From contig VZSR01000393.1 of NCBI GenBank assembly GCA_013398615.1, positions 5,965,496 through 6,029,495 of the forward strand: DNA of 64,000 bases, written 5' to 3'. Source of the stretch: Brachypodius melanocephalos. Taxonomy: Eukaryota; Chordata; Aves; Passeriformes; Pycnonotidae. Below, one piece after another: positions 37,138-49,400 of the stretch (within the stretch, counting starts at the first letter, position 1; each line of letters opens with the position of its first letter). The notes below the pieces were generated by a model. It did no database searches. It was given only the letters and a program-made list of their open reading frames with translations, and was not told the DNA's origin. Made by a program: the position numbers and the translations under genes.

Positions 37138-40034
37138 TTCTAAAGTAAAACACAGTAATTAGAACTATCAATAAAAAAATGCCACAGCTCATCCCCCATC
37201 TGTTAAAGAAGCTATTAAAGTCAAAATTTGAAATGTACTGGACTGTCTTTTAAAAGCAATATTTTGAATTTTGATTAGTAAACTGTTTGAGCCCATGCTT
37301 TTATTTTAAGTAAATTCTTAAACTTAAGTAAATTCCTCAAAATGTTGCTGAATTGTGTTTCTTTGTTTGTTTTTCCTAATCAGGACCTCACTGTTCTTTT
37401 AATTGGTATTACTTTCTGAATGTAATACTTTTCCATTTTCATGGAAAATTACCATGGGAAACATCAGCAAAAATCGTGTTGTTTCTGAATTTCTCAAACA
37501 GCTTTGGAGCTATTTGCTGAACAATATTTTAAAGAAAATGCATTTTTCTAACAAATACTTCTTGTGGTTCTTCAATTCTTCGGAGGACTGCTTTTGCTGG
37601 GTTAGTTGACTTAATGGTTTAGCACATCTCTAGCAATAAACAAGCATGTTGGACATGTTGTTTGATGAACTTCAAAGATTTAAGCACTCAGCTTTAATTA
37701 CTGATGGTTTTAGCAACAGCACAATAACGATGGACTCCTGCTTCACTAAATCAAAGAAATGTGACTGAGGGACTTCTGATCCAATTGTTCTCATTTAGTT
37801 CAGCTCTCACAAACATGGCTGTAAAATATCATTGTGGCTTGAGTTGACATGAAACGCCACTGACATCAATCAAATAAATAAAAAAATTGTGAGAATCAAT
37901 ATATAACACAAACCCGGTAGTTCCAGCCACTTAATCAACTGCACATATTTGTGTTTCGTTTCCCTCCTGCCACTTTTTCTCTCCAACTTCTACTTTATTT
38001 TCTTTTAAGAACTTGTCATCTGCAACCTAGTAAAGCTTAGCAGCTGTTGAGATGAAAGGATCAATATTTCCCAATCAGGATGATCTGAAAGACACTATTG
38101 CTATATAGCATTCAAGTGCTAATGTCACTGAGTAAAGCTCAGTACCTTTTAGTTGTTCAGTGATAATAACAATCTTTTGTCTGCCTGCTGATACAATTAT
38201 GCACGCTATATTGAATAGTTATGATTGTGTGGCTTGTCAGCATTCCAAGGTTTTGCCAGAGACCCGGCTCTATGAACTCATTCAGAGCAGCAGGGCACGT
38301 TTAATGGGCAAGTTGGATGAAGCATGAAGCCAGCTGGTGTCAGCTGCCTCTTAACAATTGTAATATGTATCAATCACTCAGCATGGATTTTTTTTATTGG
38401 TGTATTTTTGATCTTTGAGGTCTTATACCAATAAAACATAATTCCTGGGATTTAAAGGGGTAGCATTATTTAGAGGGAGGAGATGAAATATTCCTTGAAT
38501 GGACAACCTTCAGCATTGCCACTTCTATTGAAAGGAAGATAATTCAAAGAAAACTGAGGGAACCAGAAAGAGCTTCTTGTCACTGGATTCTGCAGAGAAT
38601 GAATCCAATGTATGGTTTCTACAAGGAAAATCGGGTTCTAAAGGATATACTTTATTTTTTTGTTTTATTTTGTTTTAAAGCCATGTAACTTCTGGTTAGA
38701 AAACTGGTTTAAAATCCCCAACAGATTATCTTGGAATTATCAGATGACCAGATCTCTAAGAATATTGGTTAATATAATGACAGTAATTTATTTTTCTGCA
38801 CTATAAGTCTGATATCGATATTGCATGTTTGATATGGATAGCTTAACAAAACCTTTTATGTTTAATGTGAGATTGTACAAAAGGTGAAACAACATCCTAA
38901 TGAAGCTGAACTGATTATTGTTCCATCATTGCTTCTATTGGCTATGTTGTAATCTATCAAAACAAATGTCAGCCATGTCAAAACCAAAAATCCTTTCTGA
39001 AATCTTCTCTGAACTATCTTCATCAAAAATCAGCCACAAACTACCTCATGTACTGTAAAAGGTGTAACTTAGTCCAGGCAAGATGTTTAGAGTTTTTGAA
39101 TTGCTGTGATGAAGGCAAAGAAGAGGAGGAGACAAAAATGTTGTAACCAGTTAGCTAAAATGGTACAATTGGTGCATTCTAAGCTTGATGGGCTCATTAA
39201 GCATTAAAACTCCTTGACATTTCCCTGTTGTACTGATAAATAGGAATGAACAGTTTGCATTTTATACTTTACTAAATTGTATGTCTTTTTGGCTTCTTCA
39301 TCTGTCATGTTTTACATGTTTACTTTTGCATCTATTTCATTAAAAAAATTCAGCACTAAAGATTCTTTGCTCTTCTTCTAATTATCTTCCTTTGAAAACC
39401 TCCTAGTTTTGTATCAATGATATTGTTTGGTTCTAAAGTGTAATAGTTAATGCTCATTGTTAAATTGCCAAAAGGATATAGACTAATTTAGCATGTTACA
39501 GCTGCTTGGTGAAAATGCCATCATTAGTGATCCATGAGTTGCAAAGAAAAATAGGAAAGGAAGAGGGCCAATAGTCTACTAAACCCCCCAAATGATTTTT
39601 AGAAGTCCATTTTTATTAAAAGAGTTTTGACTGGAACCCTCCTTGATGTTGTTAAATACATTAAAACATCATCTTTAAATGGAATTATGACTGCATTGAT
39701 TCAATAAATAGGAAAGAACAAAAGGCAGATGGTGAATGAGATAGTGTTAATCTTTTTATACTAATGAAATTAACCTCAGAACTACCTTTCTGTACTATTC
39801 ACAGTTCAGGAAAATCCACCTGGATTGGATATTAGTGGCATGAACTGATGAAAAAGACCCTCAAGTTTTTTCCTTTTATTTTTCATTTGCATTCATAACT
39901 AATTTGTTCAAAAATTCAGTTTTGAATTTTCAATCGTGTTCTCCCTCTCTCTTAAGAGGAAAGCTCCTGATAAGTCCTTATTTTCTCTAGGTTTTACAGG
40001 TCAGCAGCATGCCAGTAATTGCTAACTTCTGAAT

Positions 40035-40490
40035 TAGGTGTAAAGGACAAGGCTCTGGTGGCAGAGCTGGCTGCAGGGGTGGCCTGTATGGGAGGAGTTC
40101 AGGGCTGCCCTGTGCCAGACCTTGCAATGGACACACCAGTTGCCAAAGCCAAGCCATCTGGAGGAGTTTGTGGTACCTCTGTGAAAACATATTTAAGACT
40201 GGACAGAAGAATGGAGGGAAGAGGGTACAGAGGGAACAAACAATGAGATAGAGGAGCAGTTGCTCGATGGTAGGGCATGCACACCCCAAAGGGACTGTGG
40301 GTGCTGGGTGAGCCCATGCTGCAGCAGGTATGGCCCCAAAGAGACTGTGAGGGCTGTGGATGAGCCCAGACCAGAGCAGGTTCATCCCTGAGGGGAGCTG
40401 CATCCCGTGAAGCATAGGAAACGAGTGAGGAGCATGGAACAGCAAACACTGGCCTGTACACTGGCCTTGAGTGCCTGACCATTCATTGCC
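40035..40490 (+). mobile_element. Putative avian LTR (endogenous retrovirus-type) fragment
   Basis: A sharply GC-richer block inside AT-rich DNA. It contains imperfect internal repeats of the form cccaaagggactgtggg, then gtgagccc, and cccaaagagactgtgaggg, then gatgagcccagaccagagcagg, followed by catccctgaggggagctgc. This matches my recollection of a family of avian ERV LTRs built of such units (ccgtgg...cacgctggagcagg). No retroviral coding sequence is seen beside it, so it would be a solo LTR or fragment. The assignment is from memory and could be wrong. Confidence 0.45.
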
Positions 40491-43400
40491 TGCCTGAAGG
40501 CTCTCAGTGTGCTCTGCAGAGATAACTAGGCAGGCAGGAGAGGGGTCTGGAGTGAGCTAATGAAGTTGAGCTTGGTTTTTCCCCCAGTAAATTTTTGTCT
40601 TCTTTGTTTGCCAACATCCAAATCAATAATCAAATATTTATGTTGCTGGCGTTAAATGAATTTGTTCTGACTGTAAGAGAGGTTTACCTTTTGGCACCTT
40701 TTCTGACATTTTACAATATTCAGCCAGTAGCTAGATAAATGTGTGGTGCTGCAATAACCATTTATTTTTCTGATCTAGCACAAAAAGTAATTTTAAAAAT
40801 CTCTGTTAATTATAATAAGACCACTCTTTACAGTTCTGGCAGTCTAATGGGACTTAAAGTTATGATTAACATGATTAGCTTTCACGCTGGATAGACCATA
40901 GTAGCCAGTGAAGTGCTGCAGAAACTGCAGAGGTTCTGTTCCCACACTTTTATTCATTGTTCCCATGCTGAGGGCCTTAGGCTGATTTTATATTCCCTGT
41001 ATTCTGCCACATATGATGTAATCAGCTCACACAATTGCTCTCAATGAGGTATATGGAGCTGCCAGAGATTGTTCAGTTCCAACACCTATGTGAGACACTG
41101 AACAAAGCTTCCATGAGCACTTTCAGGGTTACTCCTCATGCACTTTCCAAACCCTCGATATTTCTGCAGCAACATGAGCTCCTGTAAATGACAACAAGGC
41201 CCTCAGCCATGTTCTGTGTCATTATGAAATGACAGTGTTGAGGGCTGACATGAACTATTCTTTATGAAAATGGGGGCAGGTGGCTGGATAAAAGCCTTGC
41301 AGAATGTTTTTAAGAGGCTGAAAACATGACCATCCTAGCTCACAGAATAGAATCTATTCTCATAATACCAAATTTTGATTCTCTCTCCTCACCATCTCAA
41401 ACTTCAGGTTAATGGACACTTATATTTAGCCAAAAATTCTCTGTGGTAATCATAGAATTGTAAAAGGAAAGTATTTGGAGGTGTTTTTGCTGCTTTCCTA
41501 TTTTAAATGATCTTTTCCTTAGTGCTGTGTTCTCTTTTTTTACAGTGACTGTAGTCATCTGTCATTCTGCTTAAGCAGACACTCTTTAGGTCCTGATTAC
41601 CCTTGCTTTGGGCAATCCCTTCTCTTCAATAATATGATGAAAGCAGATCCAGTGAGGCTTACACAATGAGACCTTTAAGGTGCTGCTCAATCCTATCTGG
41701 TCTTGCTGAGATGCAGATTGGTCTCTCCTTCCACAGGATTCATGATCACAAACACAGCTGTTATTATGCTTATAAAAAGTATCCTATGGTGCAAATGCTT
41801 AATAACTATATCAATGCAAGAGATTGGCATTGCTCTTTCTGCTGCTGCTTGATTTACTATTAAGACAAATGTTTGTTGGTTCCAGGGAATAAAAACATTT
41901 CAGTCAGGAGGCTCACTGCAGTCATTCTGGACAAACCTATTGCCTCTCAACATACTCTTGATTAATTTTAACAGAAAAAAAGCAAAAAGAAATTAAAGTT
42001 TTAACTGGGTTCCACTCAAATTGATAATTCTCGATATCCATGTGGGCAGGTTGGTTCACATCCCTCAGCAGAATCTTTGTGCAAGAACCCTGTGACAATT
42101 CTGAGGTCTTCAGAATTGTCATAGTGATGGAAGAAGGGTAAAACCCCACAGGTTTGTCACTTAGTTCAGAGTCAAAGCCAACAGCAGTTGTGTGCTCTTA
42201 AAACCCTCTTAAATGTCTTATACATTGTGAATAGTTTTGATGCTCTGTTATGTGGCTGAATAAATAATTTAAATGGGTGAACAGGCCAGACTGACCTTTG
42301 CCACAAGTTAAAAGTCCCAGGTTTTGCATCTTCTTTGAGTTTGGAACTGGGGTTGTAAAATCTTCAACTGCTTCACATCACTCCTCCTTCTGTGAAGTGT
42401 CTGCTGGCAGGGACTCCTCACTAGCTGCATCTCCATTGCAGGAGGAGTGGGAGAGTTGCCTGTTAGTGCAAAGACACCAAGTCCTTTCCAGAGGTGTTTG
42501 CTTCCTTCCTCTGTCTCTTTGTGCAATTATACAATCCCACTCAGAGTCTAGCTCTAGTGTAATCAGTTTCTGAACATAAAATACTCATAATACCTTAATA
42601 TATTTTTTTGCACTTCTAAACCTTGAAATAAAAGACAATATTACTGTTCAGAAGCGTATCAGTTTAATTGTGGTTAAAATCTATTATTGCAATGGACTCT
42701 GAAGGGGTGGCTGAAATGAGCACATTCTTGTATGTGATCAGTCAAGTTTAATGCTTTGACACCTGAATTCATGGAGTTGAGCCAAGGGATTTTTTTTTTA
42801 CTTTCTTTATTTAGGGAAAATTTCACAGAACTACATAAACATAATCACTTAGGATTTTTAGGTTTTTCCATGGGGTCATTGACACCAGAAAAAAACCAAA
42901 ACAAAACAAAAATAAATTTGATGGCAGAAAAAAAGAATGAAATCAGTACAAGTAGGAAGAAAAAATTAAATAATTTGTTAATAGTAGTACTGAATAAAGT
43001 GAATTCCTAAAATGAAAGAAACTGTATAAATTTTCTCTGGCACTTTCTGGAAAATCTTTTTAGATTATAAAAAAGCAGAAACAATAAGACCAGGGTTTTT
43101 GTGGGAAACCATGAGATTTTCTGATAGGGAACTTTCTACATCAGAGATGCAAAGCTAGGCTACATAGAAATACCAGGGTTTTGTCTTAGGTGAAGTTTGT
43201 AAAATACACAGCCATTTCTTTTGTTTTTGCTTCGGGATGCTTGGGCAATATAAATATCGCAGAAATAAAACTTTAATCACAATGGCATAAGACTCCACTG
43301 ATGGCACCTGCCATCAGTTCCTTACCTGCCTTATCTCTACAGTAGCCTCAGCTTTTAAATAGTTCTTTCATTGGAGAGGAAGGAAAGGTCAGCGATCTCT

Positions 43401-46400
43401 TATTGTTCAACACCACCAAGGGGTTTCCGGAGATTGGCAGCCAGCAGAACCTTGCAGGGAAAGTGCTGGAGAGTGCTGCCAGCACAGGCTTGCATAGATC
43501 AGCATTTCATTACAGAAATAGCAAATGACTGATGTATTTTCTAGGTCAAGGTGGAAAAAGTTAAATAAGGATACTGACAACTTGAGGAGGGGAAGGTGGC
43601 CTTTGTGTGCAGTATTCCACCAGCTATGGATGGACAGTGTAACACTCTTTTCTTTCATTATATAACAATACTTAAGTATTTCTTCCCTGAAACCTATTGT
43701 GTGCTTGGATATACCAGAGGAGCTACAAGTGCTTCCCTTAAAGAATTTTAGATTCTTTATTTAGTTGTGATTTGGATTTAGTCATGATTTAGAGAGAAAA
43801 GAAAATTAGTTTAGTAAAAGCTTTAAAGCATTTGCTTTTTTTCCCAAAATGTTCTTCATAATGGCAGCATCTTATCTGAGCTGGTGGAAGTGAGGGTTTC
43901 AGGGATGCAACTCAGGAAACTGAAGGTATCAAGAGGAAGAATAGCTTCTAAGGCAACAGGATGTTGTCTCCAGATCTTTCAGTTTAGAAGGCTCAATAAT
44001 AAAATAATGCATTGAAAGACCATTGAAAGACTTCTTTAAGACAGCTAATTAGTTCCTGTCCTCCAATTATTGTCCAGTTTTAACTATTTCTTAGTTGTTT
44101 TACTTTCCTGAAAGTAAGAAAACTGAAGAGGTTTTGCCATTTAAAAAATCATAAGAGTAATTTTTGCTGGTAATTTATCAGTTCAGTGCAAAGCCAAGCA
44201 AATTTTAAAGTGGATTTTGGCAAAATTCCATGAAATTTATTCCTTTTTCAAAAGTATTACAAATAATTGTCTTTCTTCTATATCCTTTTGCTCCTTCTCT
44301 GTAGAAAGAAGCAGATGAGGTTAAAATAGTGTTTGTTTATTTAGGATAGCTGTTTGGAGATTTACACTTAGAATTTGCACAATTCAGAGAGAAGTCTGTG
44401 TAAATGTGACGTGGACACAAGTGACACGAGCTGATCCTTCGCATTCAGAATTCTTCTCTCAAGGCAGTTTTGCTGCAGAGCAGGTGGCTTGGCAGATAGA
44501 GCTCCACCTGGATAAACCATGGGACATCAAAATAGCCTGTTACCTACTGACATGCAGGAACCACAACAGGAAATTGAGATGAAGGATGAAAACCTTTTTG
44601 CTACAAATTCAGACAGCTCTTCTGCTAAGGTGGACCAAGGAAAATATTATAAGTTTCTTATTTGGGTTAACACTGAATTTTTCTTAGTTTTCTTTAATTT
44701 ACTCTAGTCATTTTTGTATTTGATTTCTTATGTTGGTAATCAGTTTTGGATTATAACAAAAACAAATTATGGGCAGAAAATTTAGAACATATTTGTGTAT
44801 TTGTGATTGCAGAGAACGGAGAGCTGCAGGTTTTAATTCTGAGATCTGTTCACAATCCTCATCAGGTAAAATCTGGTGAGCTTATGTTACGCTAACTTGG
44901 GTCCTCTTAAATACATGAAAATAAAACTTCTTTTTTTTTAGTTAATGTATTTCAAGTTTTAGAAAAACGCATCTTATACCTAGTCTTTGTAAAATATCAG
45001 AGTTTTGTCCACAAGACAACTTAGTTGTCACCAAGCTGCCAGATAACAAGCTTATATTGTTCAGGAAAATATATTACAATTTTATCTGCTTGTACTGTTC
45101 AATAAAACATTAGTATCTCAGCATTTTTATTTAACAATAGGCAACCTTAGGCCAGTAATTATGCAACAATTATAATAATAAAAACTGTCCCCTGCTGCTC
45201 ACCTAGAAACAAGAATATATTAAACCAGTACTAACCATCTAAAAGGAAAGCAACAAACTACACTCATTTTTAATACCCCTGCAGTGCACCATGGGAAGCT
45301 AATAATTCACCCTCTAATTAGTATCCCTTCTGCTGCTGTTGGCGCAAGGACAGACAAAGAGGCATCCGCTTCATTACAAACTTGCCTTGGTAATCTTTAA
45401 ATGTCTTTCTTCTCTGCGGGTTGAACGTGTGGAACAGGGGCAAATAGAATGTGCAATTAAAAAGGTTTGCTGGTATTGCTGGTCTGACCATGAATCCTAA
45501 GTCTAATGAGTGCACTAAAAAGTGAGAAAAAAAGAGCGCCATTTGAATGTACTCATTCTCTATTTTGGCTATGTTATAATTCTTCCTTCTTTTCCTTCGT
45601 TAGTGTCTACATTAGCAGAAAAAAGAGAATACACCAATGGGATAAAGACTTGATAAATTCACAGCATACCTGCAATGACAGTGTTGTTTAGACTTTGAGG
45701 AGTTGGTTAATATTATAAATCTAGTTTAAGAAAAAGTGAATGACAGTAGGCCTTAATTAATGCTTGAGAAGATGAATTGTTTCAAGGGGTGTGTATCAAT
45801 TTTAATACATTTGTCTGTTAAAAGCCAGAATGATTTTGCCACAGGGCACTACATTTTTGAACTATGCAAAGCATTTCTACACAATTTTTGGTACTGTGGC
45901 GATTATAGTGATTATACAATTACAGTGATGCTTTCCTTTAACTGTCTTGTTTACACATGCACAGTGTATTTGTTGATTAATTTAAGCTTAGAGAAAATGT
46001 TGCATGCCTGAGGATATTTTCCACTTGCCAATACACAGCCAATTCTAATTATTATAGAGAAATTTTAGTTTGCACAATGGCCTGCTGATGCTGTCAGAAG
46101 CAAGGCCAGCGGTGTACCAGACAGCATTAGGACCCTGTGCTCTGGTTCAAATACGCCTTAAATCAGTTGTGTTATTTCCATTTCATTGCTCTGTGGTGAT
46201 CTCTGTGAAGCCCGTTAGTAGGCTCATAACAAAGCTAACTGTGATATTGCCTCTTCTGTTAATTTTAAGAATTACTTATTGAGTAATCAGAGGACATGCC
46301 TCTTCATCCCTATTTAAATCCAGTCCTGCTCTCTGGGAGATTCTGCTTGTGTAATCACTAGGACAGCTGGGTGTGCTCAGGAGAGTTGAGTATCGTGTCA

Positions 46401-49400
46401 CATTCTTATGTAGAGTCAATAGAAAATTCAAAAGTGAATGACCACAGTAACCAGCTTAAAATTTTACCTTCTATTTTAATATAAATCTGTAATGCTCTCT
46501 GCTGAATAGGTAATTAAACTTTTTAAAAAATAAATATGTAGTTTGAAGAAAGTTTGTGGAGCCTCATAATCCTCCCACTTGGATATTGCAACCTTAGAGC
46601 AGGTGAGTACTGGACTATCAGTATGTAAACTACTCATAGTACCAAAAAAGTTCCTTAGTTAGTTTTTAATTTTAATATTAATTAAGGGAGCCACAAGGGA
46701 AGTGAAGGAGTGTTGTTTGTAAAATGAAATAGGATCTTCATTTGTTGTTTTCCCCCATCTAAAATAAAGATATTCCAGAGGTTCTTATAGGAGAGTAAAA
46801 GGACATATAGTACATGTTACAGAAAAAAATTGCTTGCTTCCATTCAAGTAGTGCTTCACTCTTGATCCCAGTTTGTTCTAATTCAAATGTGAACAAATTA
46901 AGTAATGAGACAAGTTGCTCCCTTAGGCCATGTGTACACTTGAAAAGGAAGTTGATTCCATTTTAGATTATCCTAGGATTCATGTTGGGAAATAAAAGGT
47001 CTGGAGGTTGTCCTGATGTAAAATCAAAGAAGAAAAATTTATGGAGAGCTTACGAGTTTTTATCAGTACTGTATCTGCCTGGAGAATAAATGGAGGAATC
47101 AAATCGTTCCATAAATTTAGGCTTGGCACTGAATTAATTTAAGAATGCCAAAATTGGATTTGGTTGGCACTCAATCATACAAAATGACTTTCTAAAGACT
47201 TATTCTCCATTTCTATTATTTGGAGTATCTTGATAAGAAAAGAATTGGATATAAATTAGAACATGTTGGTTTAGTGCTGCATAAAGGCACACTTTGTACA
47301 AGGAATAAAGCAAAACCAAAATCCTAATGATAGTCTCTTCTAAAACAAGCATGTATTTGTAATAATGAATAAACCACAGGTCGCTTGGTTAATTGTTAAT
47401 GACATAGTGGAGTTAATGGATCTGGATGTAGCACTAGAACATTTCTATAACTGGCCATTAATCTCAGCACAAATACTTTTTGCCTCAGTCATTATTGCTT
47501 ATTGATCTGACACACTTGAGCATAACTTCTTATTATCTTATGAATGGCTTCTCATCCAGTTATGTGGTACATTGTTTTCCATAAAATAATATATTAAGTC
47601 TCTATTTTTCATGTTTGATCAGAAACAGCAATGTCTGGACTAGCAAAACTCTGTAGTGGACAGACTCACAAACGTGTCCTTGGCCAGGTCCCAGCTCCCA
47701 CAATAAGGAAACCTTTATGACCAAAAGATGAAGGAATCCATATGCAAAAGTTATTTTTATTGACATTGCTTTTAACAGAATCATGCCTGGCTTACTCACC
47801 ATGATGTGTTCCCTATGGAATCTGTTCCTTGATTTCACTTTCCAAGAAAGGTTTACACTCAGGAAGAGAAAAAGAAATCTACACACAACTTCATGGTTTT
47901 ATATTTTGTAACTCCATAGAGCCATTTTGTAAATCCATATATCCTGAGTCTCAAATGAGACCTTCTCTAACATTCTGGCCAAGGGGAAGTTGTGCTCCGT
48001 TCATGTTCTGCCTCTTGTGTCACCTTCAAAGTTTAATGCAGAGAAATTCTGCTTGGTTTTGTAATGACTGGTGGCAACTTGGGGAATTATTACAATAGTA
48101 AATATATTAGAATTATAAATATCGGTAAATACATTTGTATAGATTCCAGATTCATAACAGTGATATTTTAATTATGTTACTTTATCTATTTTTTGGCCTT
48201 AATTCCAGAAATATCACTATTCTGCAGAAATTAATCATGTAAATTAAATTAGCATTGATAATTTTTAATCTACAGAATGTGTATTTTAAAACATTGATCC
48301 AAACAGCTCACAGTAGGTTTTAGCTCAAGACTAGGGTTAAATTTTTAAAATAATTATTGGCTGCTTTCAATTTCTGCTATAAATACAATATTTTTCTTAA
48401 GCACACCACATGTTCCATATTTCACGTGGTGAAAAGTGAGATATTTCAGAGGAAAAGCAGTAGCCTAGAATTACTTAATGTCTAACTTGATCACTACTTC
48501 CAGGAAATTAATTTCATTTGTTGCCTTGGCATGGGAAAATGCGTGGCTAAGTAGTCCTGAATATTTTTCAGATGATTTTCTTGTGTGCTGCACCATATTT
48601 GGAAGGTCATACAGCCTTATAAAAGATGTAAAATTGTTGGGAAAGACAGAAGGCAGCAATGGACTCCATGTCATCAGTGTTCTAGATTAAATTTTTACTA
48701 CATCTGAATTCTGCCAGATTGCCCACAGCTGCCTCCACAGGTTTTAGAACATAGTCCTGTGCACACTAGATCACTAACAGCTTTCCCTGATGGTCTCAAT
48801 GCAACTGGTTTCAATTTCTAGTTTCCACAGTGAGACTAAGGATGAACAAACAAAAAATGAAATGGAATAGTAATTAATAAGATAGAATTGTGACATCATT
48901 CTTAAGTAGCTTTTAAAAGAGATCTGTACTTTTCATACTGATCCATTGTTCTTCCATCTCACAGGTCTCAAAAATAGTTTGCTTTGTGGCAGATAATATG
49001 TAGCAGACACGTGAAAAAAGGATAACTAAAAGTATAATTACTGTTTGTTAAGTAACTTTAAGAAGCAAACCTGCAGCAGCAAGGTAACACAACATTATGC
49101 TAGGTTTTTATACACTATAGCTCATAAATTCCTTATATATATTTTAAAAATTCTCTAGGATAAAGCGCATATTAGCCTAGTATTAATTAAAAAGCTTAAA
49201 CCACTACATTCCACACTGCTGTTTTTATTGCTCAAATTTAAGGAGTATAGGGTTGTAGAATATTTAGAACATCTTAGATTTAGAGTTCTGAAGAAAGAGG
49301 AAATACATCCTTAAATTTTATGATGTAAAAATATTTGCCTAATAGTGTGTAATTGAACAGTAAGTTTGTCACATATATTGTCACAATATTGTTGCATTTA

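Larger units (their letters stand above)
33881..40030. other. AT-rich intergenic DNA, no gene seen
   Basis: No supportable coding region. Contains a 15-bp direct repeat (gtgtatttccatgct) at 34810-34824 and 34856-34870, an A22 tract at 36284-36305, and a CR1 tail at 37078-37137. The stretch at 38.14-38.26 kb is a candidate conserved element by appearance only. Confidence 0.6.

Noticed and set aside
39987..40482. Minus-strand ORFs of 152 and 127 codons
   Set aside because: They overlap in two frames across the GC-rich LTR-like repeat, and have no domain or consistent coding signal.
41450..41485. CR1-like word tcatagaattgtaaaaggaa
   Set aside because: Too short and too diverged from the CR1 tail to call.
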